Shown here in pieces: positions 50,535-63,085 of a stretch of 64,000 nucleotides of DNA. Origin of the DNA: Larix kaempferi. Its lineage: Eukaryota > Streptophyta > Pinopsida > Pinales > Pinaceae. The translations under genes were made by a program, and so were the position numbers. The stretch spans positions 551,001-615,000 of the forward strand of contig BSBM01002120.1 of the NCBI GenBank assembly GCA_027924585.1, given 5' to 3'. The notes beneath the pieces are model-generated. The model worked only from the letters and a program-made list of their open reading frames with translations. It was not told the origin of the DNA and ran no database searches. The stretch's first letter is position 1. Each line of letters opens with the position of its first letter.

Positions 50535-52934
50535 CTAGCACTAAACCATCTTCTTCATCCTCACCATCACCATCACCATCACCATCAACGTCTTCATCGT
50601 CACTGCAATCTTCATCTCTAACTCTAACCCTAATTCAATTTCCTTTTATAACTCTATCCCTAATCCTCACCCAAACCCTATCACTAAACAATCCTCTTCA
50701 TCCTCACCATCACCATCACCATCACCACCACTGTCACCATCACCATAACCATCATCATCATGACCATCTTCATCATCATTGTTAACACTAACTCTAACCC
50801 TAATTCAATTTCATTCTATAACTCTATCCCTAACCCTGACCCAAACCTTGACACTAAACCATCTTCTTCATCATCACCATCACCATCACCATCATCTCCA
50901 ACGTCTTCATCATCACCACCATCTTCATCATCATCATTAACTCTAACTCTAACCCTAATTCAATTTCTTTCTATAACTCTAGCCCTAACCCTCACCCAAA
51001 CCCTAGCACTAAGCCATCTTCTTCATCCTCACCATCACCATCACCATCATCGTCACCATCACCATCATCATCATGTCCTCAGCATCATCATTAACTCTAA
51101 CTCTAAGCCTAATTCAATTTCCTTCTATAACTCTATCCCTAACCCTCACCCAAACCCTAGCACTAAGCCATCTTCTTCATCCTCACCATCACCATCACCA
51201 TCACCGTCACCGTCACCATCACCATCATGTCTTCATCATCATCATTAACTCTAACTCTAACCCTAATTCAGTTTCCCTCTATAACTCTAGACCTAACCCT
51301 CACCCAAACCCTAGCACTAAACCATCTTCTTCATCCTCACCATCACCATCACCCTCACCGTCACCGTCACCATCACCATCATGTCTTCATCATCATCATT
51401 AACTCTAACTCTAAGTCTAACACTAAGCCATCTTTTTCATCCTCACCATCACCATCACCATCACCGTCGCCATCACCATCATGTCTTCATCATCATCATT
51501 AATTCTAACTCTAACCCTAATTCAATTTCCTTCTATAACTCTAGCCCTAACCCTCACCCAAACCCTAGATCTAAGCCATCTTCTTCATCTCACCATCACC
51601 ATCACCATCACCGTCACCGTCACCATCACCATCATGTCTTCATCATCATCATTAACTCTAACTCTAACCCTAATTCAATTTCCTTTATATCTCTAGCCCA
51701 AACCCTCACCCAAACCCTAGCACTAATCCATCTTCTTCATCCTCACCATCACCATCACCATCACCGTCACCATCATGTGTTCATCATCATCTTTAACTAT
51801 AACTCTAACCCTAATTCAATTTTCTTCTATAACTCTATCCCTAACCCTCACCAAAACCCTAGCACTAAGCCATCTTCTTCATCCTCACCATCACCATCAC
51901 CATCACCGTCACCGTCACCGTCACCGTCACCATCATGTCTTCATCATCATCATTAACTCTAACTCTAACCCTAATTCAATTTCCTTCTATAACTCTAGCC
52001 CTAACCCTCACCCAAACCCTAGCACTAAGCCATCTTCTTCATCCTCACCATCACCATCACCATCACCGTCACTGTCACCATCACCATCATGTCTTCATCA
52101 TCACCATTAACTCTAACTCTAACCCTAATTCAATTTCCTTCAATAACTATAGCCCTAACCCTCACCAAAACCCTAGCACTAAGCCATTTTCTTCATCCTC
52201 ACCGTCACCATCACCATCACCATCACCATCACCATCACCATCATGTCTTCATCATCATCATTAACTCTAACTCTAACCCTAATTCAATTTCCTTCTATAA
52301 CTATATCGCTAACCCTCACCCAAACCCTAGCACTAAGCCATCTTCTTCATCCTCACCATCACCATCACCATCACTGTCACCGTCACCATCATCATCATGT
52401 CTTCATCATCATTAACTCTAAATCTAACCCTAATTAAATTTCCTTCTATAAATCTAGCCCTAACCCTTACCCAAACCCTAGCACTAAGCCATCTTCTTCA
52501 TCCTCACCATCACCATCACCATCACCATCACCATCATCATCATGTCTTCATCATCATAATTAACTGTAACTCTAACCCTAATTCAATTTCCTTTTATCAC
52601 TCTAGCCCTAACCCTCACCCAAACCCTAGCACTAAGCCATCTTCTTCATCCTCACAATCACCATCACCATCACCATCACCATCACCATCACCATCACCAT
52701 CACCATCACCATCACCATCATCATCAACATCTTCATCGTCACCACCATATCCATCATCATCATTAACTCTAACTCTAACCCTAACTCTAACTCTAACTCT
52801 AACTCTAACTCTAGGTTCCTCATCAACATCTCCATCATCATCATATTCTCCATCATCATCATCTTCATCACCATCACCATCACCATCACCATCACCGTCA
52901 CCATCACCATCATCATCACCATCATCATCATCAT
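50535..52934. repeat. 154-bp minisatellite, about 15 units, with telomere-like and ATC-rich halves
   Basis: Each unit joins a CTCTAACCCTAA-type stretch (aactctaactctaaccctaa, then tataactctagccctaaccc) to an ATC/GTC-rich stretch (catcttcttcatcctcac, then caccatcaccgtcacc). Unit starts such as atgtcttcatcatc at 51073, 51227, 51381 and 51935, 52089, 52243, 52397 are spaced exactly 154 bp. One unit near 51400 is shortened. Because 154 is not a multiple of three, each unit shifts frame, and the overlapping His-, Ser- and Thr/Leu-rich frames are not genes. The last part (52750-52934) includes (ctctaa)n and the tctaggttcctcatcaac module of the first satellite. Confidence 0.93.
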
Positions 52935-53652
52935 AAGTGCCCAGCGGACGATTTTGCAGAGTTGACCCCCGTGTGCAAAAATTGCACACTCCCTGAATGA
53001 GCAAAACCCTAGTTTCCAAGCTAGACTTACAAGATGGCACCAGGGCCATGGGACTAGAGGAGAGGGGCACCCCTGGCACTATCCCGGCGTCCTAAATCCA
53101 ACGGAGTCGACGGTTCATCAATAGGAGTCGCGGTCGTCATTCTATGGTTCGTTCCATCTCGCATCCAAAAGGCCTTCAGGGACACCTGTTGGATACCTAC
53201 TGAGTGCATCGAAGTCCAACCGTGCAGCAAAACCGAGCTCTGGGGAGTCCTGCAGGTGTGTCTAAGCAAGTTTTGGCTGGGAACGCTGGTTGTAAGTTCC
53301 CGACGGAGGATTTTGCAGAGTTGACCCCTGTGTGCAAAAATTGCACACTCCCTCACTAAGCAAAACCCTAGTTTCCAAGATGGACGTACAAGATGGCACT
53401 AGGGCCACTGGACTGGAGGAGAGGGGCACCCCTGTCACTATCCTGGCGTCCCGAATCCAACGGAGTCGACGGTTCGTCGATCGAAGCCACGGTCGTCATT
53501 TTATCGTTCATTTTGTCTTGCACCCAAAAGGCCTTCAGGGACACCTACTAGATACCTGTCGGGGGCATAGAAGTCCAACCGTGCAGCAAAACCAAGTTCC
53601 AGGGAGTCCTACAGGTGTGTCTAGGTAGGTTCTGGTTGGGAACGCTAGCCAT
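52935..53652 (+). repeat. 359-bp GC-rich satellite, two units
   Basis: Units start at 52935 and 53294 (aagt(g/t)cccg-like start, then gattttgcagagttgaccc). A third start at 53653 passes into the 357-bp family. Shared landmarks are gtgcaaaaattgcacactcc (an inverted repeat around tgcaaaaattgca), gcaaaaccctagtttccaag, ccaacggagtcgacggttc and aaaaggccttcagggacacc. Short open frames across them are conserved only as far as the repeat is. Confidence 0.88.
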
Positions 53653-55286
53653 AAGTGCCTAGTGGATGATTTTCCAAAGTTAACCCCAATGTGAGGGCCA
53701 TCCAAATTTGCTCAAGGGGGTATTTCTCGTCTCGAGGACACCGGGCATGCATGGCCACCGTGGATAGGTCCACAATGGCCACATGGACCTATGGGAGGCG
53801 ACGAAATCCAAGTCCTCTTGTCGGTCTGTGTTCCGTGGCCCTGGGGAAAATCCTGCAAGTGTCCCTAAACGGCCTCGGGGTGCCCGACTAGAATGCCTGT
53901 AGCACCCGAACCGTGGCTCGGTTCACGAGTCCGTCGATTCCAGCAGGTTTCAGCTAGGGGTCCCCCGACAGCATCCCTCGAATACTTGGAAGCAGTGCCA
54001 ATGGGCCATCTCCGAAGCTAGAGTTTTGCTCAGTGAGGGCCATTCCAAATTTGCTCAAGGGGGGCATTTCTCATCTGGATGCCCCCGGGCGTGCGTGGAC
54101 ACCATGGACACATCCACAATGGCCACGTGGACCTATGGGAGGTGACGAAATCCAAGTCCTCTCATTAGTTTGGGTTCCGTGGCCCTGAGGAAAATCCTCC
54201 AAGTGTCCCTGAACGGCCCCAGGGTGCCCAACTAGAATGCCTGTAGCACCCAAACCGTGGCTTGGTTCGTGAATCCGTCGATTTTGCTGGGTTCAGGATG
54301 GCGGGTTTCAGCTAAGGACCCCCCACAACATCCCCCGAAGACCCAGAAGTAGTGCCAATAAGCCATCTCCGGAGCTACAGTTTTTCCTAGTGATGGCCAT
54401 TCCAGATTCGCTTAGGGTGTGCATTTCTCGTTGGGAGGCCCCCAGGCGTGCATGATCACCGTGGACAGGTCCACAATGGTCACATGGACCTATGGGAGGC
54501 GATGGAATCCAAGTCCTCTCGCCGGTTTGGGTTCCATGACCTCGGGGTAAATCCTCAAACTGTCCCTGAATGGCCTCGGGGTTCTCGACTAGAATTCCAG
54601 TAGCACCCAAACCGTGGCTCGATTTGCTAATCCATCAGTTTCGATGGGTCCGGGACGACAGTTTTCAGCTAGGGAAACCCCCACAACATCCCCCAAAGAC
54701 ATGGAAGCGATGCCAATGGGCCATCTCCGGAGCTAGGGTTTTTCTCAATGATGGCCATTCTAGATTCGCTCAAGGCATGCATTTCTCGTTCGGAGGCCCC
54801 CGAGCATGTGTGGAAACTGTGGACAGTCGAAAATGGCAGCGTGGACCTATGGGAGGCGACGAAATCCAATTCCTCTCGCTGGTTAGGGTTCCGTGGCCCC
54901 GGGGCAAATCCTCCAAGTTTCCCTCAATGGCCCCGGGGTTCCCGACTAGAATGCCCGTAGCACCCAAACTATGGCTCTGTTCATGAATCCATTGATTCTG
55001 GTGGGTCCGGGACAACGAGTTTCAGTTAGGGGACCCCCCAAAGTGTTCCCCGAAGACCCGAAAGCAGTGCCAATAGGCCATCTCCGGAGCTAGGATTTTT
55101 CTCAGTGATGGCCATTCCAGATTCACTCAAGGGGTGCATTTCTCATCCGAAGGCCGCAGGGCATGCGTGGCCACCATGTACAAGTACACAATGGCCATGT
55201 GGACCTATGGGAGCTGACAGAATCTAAGTTCGATCACCAGTTTCGGTTCCTTGGCCCTGGAGCAAATCCCCAAAGTGTCCCTGAAT
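53653..55286 (+). repeat. 357-bp GC-rich satellite, about 4.5 units
   Basis: The landmark (a)gattcgctcaagg...gcatttctc recurs at about 53706, 54048, 54406, 54763 and 55120. The spacing is 342 bp once and then about 357 bp. Each unit contains a hairpin-forming aggtccacaatggccacatg followed by gacct, and aaaaccctag-like or gctagggtttt stretches. GC content is far above the surrounding DNA. The array ends at about 55286, where the same family continues in reverse orientation. Confidence 0.88.
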
Positions 55287-56295
55287 GACCATCACTGAGT
55301 AAAACCCTAGCTCTGAAGATGGCTCATTGGCATAGCTTCTGGGTCTTCGGGGGACGCTGTGGGGGGTCCGCTAGCTGAAACCCATCGTCCCGAACCCACC
55401 GGAATTGACAGATTCACGAACTGAACCACGGTTTGGGTGCTACGAGAATTCTAGTCGGGCACCCTGGGGTCATTCAAGGACACTTGGAGGATTTTCCCCG
55501 AGGCCACGGAACCCAAACCGGTGAGAGGACTTGGATTCCGTCGCCTCCCATAGGTCCATGTGGCCATTGTAGACCTATCCATGGTGGCCAGGTATGCCCA
55601 GGGCACTCCGAACAAGAAATGCACCCCTTGAGCAAATCTGGAATGGCCATCACTGGAATGGCTAGCGTTCCCAGATGGAACCTTCCTAGACACACCTACA
55701 GGACTCCTTGGAACCCGGTTTTGCTGCACGGTTGGACTTCTATTCCCTCGGCAGGTATCCAGCAGGTGTCCTTGAAGGCCTTTTGGATGCGAAATGGAAC
55801 GAGCCATAGAATTATGATCGTGGCTCGGATCGACGAACCATCGACTCCATTGGATTCAGGATGCTAGGATAGTGCCAGGGGTGCCACTCGCCTTCGGTCC
55901 TGTGGCCCTGGTGCCATCTTGTATTTCCATCTTGTAAACTAGGGTTTTGCTCAGTGAGGGAGTGTGCAATTTTTGCACACGGGGGTCAAATCTGCAAAAT
56001 CCTCTACCGGGCACTTACGGCCAGCGTTCCCAGCTGAAACCTGCCTAGTCACACTTGCAGGACTCCCCGGAGCCTAGTTTTGCTGCATGGTTGGACTTCG
56101 ATGCCCCCGGCAGGTATCCAGCAGGTGTCCCTGAAGGCCTTTTGGATGCGAGACAGAACGACCCATAGAATGACGACCGTGGCTTTGATCGATGAACCAT
56201 CGAATCCATTGGATTCAGGACACCGAGATAGTGCCAGGGGTGCCCCTCTTCTCCGGTCCCGTGGCCCCGGTGCCATCTTGTACGTCCAGCTTGGA
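55287..56295 (-). repeat. Inverted arm of the 357/359-bp satellite complex
   Basis: From 55287 the sequence is the reverse complement of the families on the left: one 357-bp unit (55287-55660), one 359-bp unit (about 55660-56020) and most of another (56023-56295). Examples are ggaatggccatcactg at 55630, the mirror of cagtgatggccattcc at 55090, and tgcaatttttgcacac at 55965, the mirror of gtgtgcaaaaattgca at 53328. The arm is shorter than its counterpart because it has only one 357-bp unit. Confidence 0.88.
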
Positions 56296-56630
56296 AAATA
56301 GGGTTAGAGTTAGAGTTAATGATGATGATAAAGATGGTGGTGATGATGAAGACGTTAATGGTGATGGTGATGGTGACGGTGATGGTGATGGTGATGGCGA
56401 TGATGAAGAAGATGGCTTAGTGCTAGGTTTTGGGTGAGGGTTGGGGCTAGAGTTATAGAAGGAAATTGAATTAGGGTTAGAGTTAGAGTTAATGATGATG
56501 ACGATGATGGTGGCGATGATGAAGACGTTGACGATGGTGGTGATGGTGATGGTGATGATGAAGAAGATGATGATGATGGAGATGTTGATGAGGAGCCTAG
56601 AGATGATGTTGGTGATGATGATGAAAAGTC
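56296..56630 (-). repeat. Inverted copy of the 154-bp minisatellite
   Basis: agggttagagttagagttaatgatg recurs at 56301 and 56473, with gatggcttagtgctaggttttgggtgaggg between. This is the reverse complement of the 50535-52934 family. The end (56576-56610) carries the reverse complement of the tctaggttcctcatcaac module in altered form (gatgttgatgaggagcctag). The order of families therefore mirrors the left side, although not perfectly. Confidence 0.88.
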
Positions 56631-57509
56631 CCTCTAAGTGGTTATCTATAGGAATAAAGCATCAATCTCCAACCATAAATGAGCATTTTTTAAAATATAT
56701 GAGTGGAAACCCTAGGTTGAAGACAGGATGCTTGGATAAGGGAAAAAACCCAAAATGTAGCTAGATTTGGGTGAGCATTGAGAATGGGGAACCAAATCTA
56801 TGAAAAATGTTGGGGATATAAGATTTTTTTAGGTTATAAGAGCATGGGGAACCAAAACCGTAAACCAACATAATCATCATAATATAAGATTTTTTTGGGT
56901 TGGGGATATACCTGAAGGTACCCAAAGCATGAAAAAGGTTTAGGTGGACACAAAACTAAAGAGAGAGAAACTAAAGAGATATTTGATCGATAAGGAATTT
57001 CACAGTTCCCCAATGCTTTTCTCAAGTATAGATCTGAAAAATACCACCCTTGAAACTTTATGATAACTCCCTACCTCAAGTGGAAGACCCTTCTATCCAT
57101 ACATGGATTCCTAGAAGGTTTCATCTACCAAGTTAAATTTTTAAGACCATTGTAATAGATTATGTACTTCAAAAAATTTCCTAAAAGCTAGGTAATTCTA
57201 ATATTGAGAACCTATCAAAACCGTTATCTTCAAATGGTACAAACATAAATAGATATATTTAAGAAAATACTAACTCAATTTACTCAAATTTGATCCAAAT
57301 CGCATCACCATTTTATTCAACATAGAAGAGAAGCATGGAACAGTTTAATACATATAGGAAAAATAAAAAACATAGGCAAATACATGTATGTATGTATGTA
57401 TCAACAAAAAATGCATGTACCAACGAAATAACATAAAACTACACATACCTCGATGTAGAACATAACATTCTTTGATGCAATTCTTTCTCTTATTTAAAGT
57501 TGACTGGCC
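56631..57509. other. Non-coding interval downstream of transposase-like copy C
   Basis: No gene is recognised. A direct repeat of ggggatataagatttttt-like sequence and of gcatggggaaccaaa occurs near 56777-56905. A (TATG)n microsatellite lies at about 57383-57402. Since copy C reads toward this side, it should contain the 3' untranslated end of that element. Confidence 0.5.
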
Positions 57510-60500
57510 TCATTCAATAAATCCATCTGGATCCTCTTTGTTTCTAATTGTCTCCATCAATCTCTCGTGCTCTGAATGAGGCAGGTAGTAGCATACCTTG
57601 GTTGAGATCTTGCTTGACATTGTCTGAAGATGGATGTTTGTGCCAATGATCAAGTTTGTGAAGTGATACACCAATGAACCTAGTCTGTAATCCATGAATA
57701 CATGCCCACTAGTCTTTCTTGACTTCCCATCTAGTGTAAGATATTCCCCCTTAACCACCATCAACCCAGTAGGAAATTCAATTCCTTCATCGTCGATTAA
57801 TGATCCATAGAGGGTTTTCTTACCTTGGATGCACCATACCAACCAATAATCCACACCCCATTCATTGTCTTTCAGTGCAACAATTGCGTATATGTGTCCT
57901 GGTTGTACAAGATCTGAGATATGGTCATAGTCTGTAGAAATTGCTGACTGGCCCTCCTCTAACTGGGTTGTTTCAAGAACTGCACATTGGTCTACTACAA
58001 GTGACACACAATCCCATTCATCAACCCAGTCCATGCATTCGCATTCATCCCATTTGCCACTACTACAAGGGTTGCAAAAGCATGCAAGCTTTCACGTCCA
58101 TATGTCAAATAAGTGGTTGTTTGAGCTTTGAACTGAATGAAATCCATGTGTTCCTTGTACTCTTCCACAACTATAGGAACGCGATCGATCTATGTCAACC
58201 ACTAGACAAAAATTTCTCCCCACACGTCCTGCCACCAATGATGTTTGTTGATCTCTTGCTCGTTCTGACATTGTTGTGGAGCACCATTGAACTATGGACC
58301 ATGCATCTCGGATATGAGGTTCCTTGTCAAACCTCATCTCTTCCCTTTGTAGTGTGGTCATGATGCATGCATCGACCCCATCATGCTCTCCTTTGTCATG
58401 CCTGGTCTCAAAATAGTTCCAGATATGTGGCACATTATAAGTCTTATGCAAAGTACTCATCCATTGGAATACTCGGGCATTTTGGAACTGGCCCGCACAA
58501 CCATCCGACCATATCCAATGATGATCCATCTGTATATCTCTCTCCTTCAACTGATCATAGAAAATTCGAAAACAATGTTGCACATAATGCAGATCATGGG
58601 TTCTATCATCACTTATGTAAAAGTTTGTCTCCTTCAGTATTATCCTCTTGTCATTGCTGCTCTCTAGCCTATGCCTATACATAATATGTACCATGATGCT
58701 GACTTGGTCTAAATGGTAGTATTGACTCTGGATTTCATTTTGTGGCTGAAGGGTGTAATTTTCTGCAAAATCCACAATTGACACTATGGTTCTAATGGGA
58801 AATGTGTTCCTGCATTTTCTGTACTGCTCATCTTGCCATCACGCTACATGCACATGTTGAACATAATGCTCAGTTTTCTCGTAGAATTCCATCAAGAAGT
58901 CACATACCGGTACCTATTACCATGGAAACGAGGGAAATATTACAATGTGGCCTTTGGAAAAATGTATATGCCATAAATTGAACGTTTAATATGAAAAAAA
59001 TGCAATATTCATTTGTACCTGTGACTTTACCAATGCAATCTTTTTACTTTCTCTGACACTGTCTAATTGATAGGTCATGTAATTGAATCTCTACATCTCC
59101 ACGCCCATCATGCCAAATTATGTGTCCTTGCTTTCATGAATGCAACGGTTCAAAAGAGAAAACCCATTGCACATAGAACATGTCCCATATAGACATGATT
59201 TTTCATAATACTTTTGTCCTTCGGGCCTTGGACACATGATGTTGTAGATAAAGTCTCTTGATGCATTCGGTGGTAGTATGGATTCATTGCATCCCTGCAC
59301 AATTTTAGTATGCAAAACACAAAATATATCTTTATATGTGTCATAATAATATTCATATTCTACGTGGTATCTACAACAACAAGTGTTCCGATCAATGCAT
59401 ATACGAACGTAACATGGTTTGCATTTCCTAAAGGAACTTTGGCCCAGGTTCAATTGTGTGTGCTCATTCCTGAATCTCTCATAGAGTTCAGTCTGTGTGG
59501 TGTCAAGGAAGTGTTTAACATGGGGCTCACGTTCAGTAGAACCTTTTCTCAGTTTTAGCATGTCTCTTTGGTTTGATGAAGTTCTAGTATGGTGATGCCA
59601 AAAATTTTGTACTAACTCCTTAACAACATCAATTAGCTTCCTATATGCATGAGGAAACCTACCAACAAAATCCCAACAATCGTTTCCACCTGGAGTGTCA
59701 ATATTTTCTCTTATAACAGAGTACTTTTTAATAGTTTTTCTATTTAATTTGAGTATGTGAGAAGTGTGTGATAGTAGGCGATGTTTCCTTGTGGACTTGC
59801 TTAAAACTGATTCCACTAAAACACGACGATCCGCACAAAGATCTTTTGTACAAGACTTCTTCCCAGTCGCATTAAATGTAGATGGGAGATTTCTAACAAT
59901 ATGATTGTTGGCCTCTGAACTTTTAACCATATTTATGCCCAAAATTTTCTTAACAAAAGCTAAAGAACGTGACTTTAACAAACATAGCAATAATTGACTT
60001 TTACCTGCATCACCTTTGGATTCAAAATATTCTTTGACAATTTATTTGCATTTCCATTCGATAATGCATTTTGGAAACAAGCCTTCAAGCCTGGACATAA
60101 CACTCTCATCCACATGAATACATCTAGAAGTTCTTCTTCTTGCACTAGACAGTCGAGGTGGGGAGGGTGGACATGATACATGAATACCCGAGGTTGTTTG
60201 TTGTGGTGCTTGGTTCATAGATTGGGCCATAGTGGGAGTGTGGTTGACAGGGTTGTGGTCTTCTTGGGGAGATTGCAAATTAAGCAAGGCTTGTATGTCC
60301 ATCTCTACACATGCAGCATGTCCCAAAATTATTGTGTTGTGAGGAACTTCGGAATGACTCCTTGATGGATTTTTGGTTGGAGATTGTGTTGATGTTGGAA
60401 TTTGAGTTGGGTCCGTTGGACGCGACCGCTTTACCCATGGTTCTGAACAAGAGGTTGTCGTGTCAACAACCGTGTTAGGATCAGTGGCATGATCCGGGGC

Positions 60501-60618
60501 AATGATAGGACCATGTCTCAATCTTTCCATTCCCAACCTGGCCTTTTCTCTTAAGTCATTGACCTTTTCAATGGGAAGATTCCTTCTTCTTTTTTTTTGC
60601 GTTTCGTGGGTTTCCCAT
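57510..60618 (-). pseudogene. Large transposase-like protein, diverged copy C
   Basis: Same family as copies A and B, on the minus strand. The start is ATG at 60618 (MGNPRN). A one-base shift in a poly(A) run just downstream puts the rest in the frame read from 60536. Exon 1 ends at 59019, the intron is 58914-59018 (105 bp, same place as intron 1 of A), and exon 2 runs 58913-57510. Conserved points are RNTCCCRYH, SCLYGTCSMC, IVDFAENY, WSDGCAGQFQNA, NYFETRHDKGEHDG and QPGHIYAIV. It lacks the second intron of copy A. In-frame stops lie at 60042 and 59118 (TAA), 59091 (TAG), 58839 and 58092 (TGA). The stop positions differ from those of A, so the two decayed independently. Confidence 0.7.
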
Positions 60619-62149
60619 CCCCAAAATTCTCTTTAACACAAATATCAGGCCTACCCCTACAAAAGAAACAACAAATAAGATATTAGTGCCATTATACAAT
60701 GAACCTGACACATTCCAACATATCTTACCACTTTACAAATTAACATATACAACTACAGACTATGTTGGTTTATTTGTGCTCGAATAAACATCATTATCCC
60801 TTACAATTCCAATCAATATCGATGATTTTTGGTCAAGTGTAGAGAGGAGAAACTAGTGTCTTGCCTGGCCATGAATTCATAAAAATTATGGTAGTAACAC
60901 CCTACAACAGAGATGGCTAGAGATGCCTTGGGAATTATTTGATATTTTTTCTAAATCAAATAACGTAACCTTAATTAGTCGCATTTTTTTCTTTCTCCCT
61001 TAATGTTATCAATTCTAAATTTTGCACCTAGTTTGATTGCTTTGTCTTCCTAGTGGAATGGTATATCCTTCCATTTCAGGCAATGTCCTTTACCATCCTA
61101 AATTACTAGGTTATATAACACATTAAGGAGTTGAAGAAACAACAACAAACTATTTCCTTAGATATATAAAACTTGAGATGATAGAATGTGATTTTGAGTT
61201 TAAAATAACCATGGTTGAATTCAACAATGCATCACAATAGAATGAATGTATACCTTGTTTTGTGCAAAACCTTAAGGAGGATGCAAAGGTTTCTAACAAG
61301 GATCATGGTCTTGGGAAGGGTGATTAGGGGGAATATAATTTGACCTTTCAATGTGCAATATATAGGGTGGGGAGGTGTTGGAGAGTGGGGAACTAGGGAC
61401 TATACCAACAATCATCATGTTGAATAGAGCATGAAGTGGGAAAGTCTTGGTTTTTGGAAAAAGAAATCATTATTAAAGGTGAGGGGATATTGTAAGGATG
61501 CTAAATATGGATGAATATTATCATATTTGGATTCATAGAGAAAGGAAAGGTGCATATACTTACAGATATCCTCATTCCATACAATGGTATTGAATAAGAG
61601 ATGAGAGAGTTGAGGTTTTGTCGATGAGTTGAAGTGATTTTTTTAGTTATGTTTAGTGAGTGTGTGGTTTTTTTTGCTAGCATAATATGAGGTGAAAAGA
61701 ACAAAACTAACTTGCGAACTAATTACACAATGAGGAGGTTGCATACTTCATCTTGTCTGGTGTTCATATGATTTTTTTTAGATGTGAACTTGGGAAATCT
61801 TCTTGTCAAATTCATTGTTGTCTATGCATGGATATTGTTGTGGGCATATGATAAAAACAAAAAGGCCTGGGCTCATCTCAAATCTTGTGAATGAAAAGAC
61901 TCATTTACAATTCACCATACCTCTATAGAAATGATCTCCACTTGCAATGGAAACTGGTGGCTTGAATGAATCTACTAGATTCCAAGACCACTGAAGATGT
62001 TTGATAGATTCCAAGGGTGATTTTGTGTCCAATAGATCAAAGAGTGTCCAAAATATAAATGAGTGTGAGCCAATGAGCAACCTGTGAAAGCTTGAAACCC
62101 GCGGAAGAAGTGAAACCCGTGTTTTTGGTAGAATTCCCGGGAAACAGAG
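60619..62149. other. Upstream non-coding region of transposase-like copy C
   Basis: No gene is recognised. This AT-rich stretch separates the ATG at 60618 from the conserved CG-rich leader. In copy A the equivalent spacing is only about 1.1 kb, so copy C has either gained or retained extra sequence or introns here. Confidence 0.5.
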
Positions 62150-62304
62150 AAATTTGTTTTTTTTTACTAGTAACAGGGCCGCGCACGCATGTTAAAATGC
62201 ACACACACGTGTTTTTCATGCATACATGTGAGAGGAGCGTACGCGCCCTTGTATAACGTTTAAACGTATTATTCCCAAACATTTACACCATTTAATGCCA
62301 AACC
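62150..62304 (-). promoter_or_regulatory. CG-rich leader of transposase-like copy C
   Basis: Read on the minus strand it contains tttggcattaaatggtgtaa, tttaaacgttatac and gggcgcgtacgctcc, in the same order as 7464-7560 upstream of copy A. It lies about 1.6 kb ahead of the copy C ATG. Its conservation between independently decayed copies marks it as part of the element, possibly its promoter or terminus. Confidence 0.45.
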
Positions 62305-63085
62305 TTCTCCCACTTCGAAAATATTTGCATAAATTGGACTCGGTGATGAAGCTTGAAGGGTGGGTCTTAATTTTTATTGGAAGGGCTTACTTTTTGACAC
62401 ATTTGATAATTTATGGTTGTCTATGCACCTTGACCCAATTGACATTGTAAGGTGAGGATGTGCATACATAATAATCCTTATTTATGACTATGCGATGAGG
62501 ATTTAAATGGAAGAGGATGTAAAGACGTGTTATTTTTATACATATTTTGATGGCAAGTGTCGAAGAGAAACGTGGTGATAAACCACAATTCCTGAGCCAA
62601 AAATTGTTTTTGTAAATTTTATTAATAAGCATTGTGGTACTTTGGTCCAAATGTTTTTTCTAACTCATTGTTTCTCCATATTGTGTGCCTACTGCCACCT
62701 CTCTATATCAATGCATAAAATCAACCTCTGCTTGGTTTTTGGTTATAGTTGCATGCCATTGAGTGTTGTTTAGAGTTTCCATGAATCTGTGACATTCATA
62801 CAATAAATGAAGTCTTCTAGAGGAGGATTCATCAAAGAGGCAATTTGAATTTCATTTTGACAAAACACATATTTTGTAAAGATCAAATGCCATGAATGCA
62901 TCCTCATCCTACAATGCAAGACCGTGGATATGTTGAAAATCATTGAACATCATCGAAGAATGAAACTGGTTCCTCGAGATCTTATTGAAGCATATTGAGC
63001 TCAATTGAATTCCACCTGGGCCTTAATTGAAAATTCTAGACCTCACACGTCATCAATAACACATAGAATCCATGACACTATCCCT
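62305..63085. other. Non-coding interval
   Basis: No gene or recognisable repeat was seen. The sequence ends at the start of the terminal trinucleotide arrays. Confidence 0.45.

Noticed and set aside
50760-52936. Overlapping His/Ser/Pro-rich frames
   Set aside because: The 154-bp unit is not a multiple of three and each frame restarts at every unit, as expected of a minisatellite.
54570-55867. Several 60-145-codon frames in the GC-rich satellite as genes
   Set aside because: They fall in tandem and inverted satellite units and change with unit orientation. Only the shared 357-bp frame was kept, as a low-interest finding.
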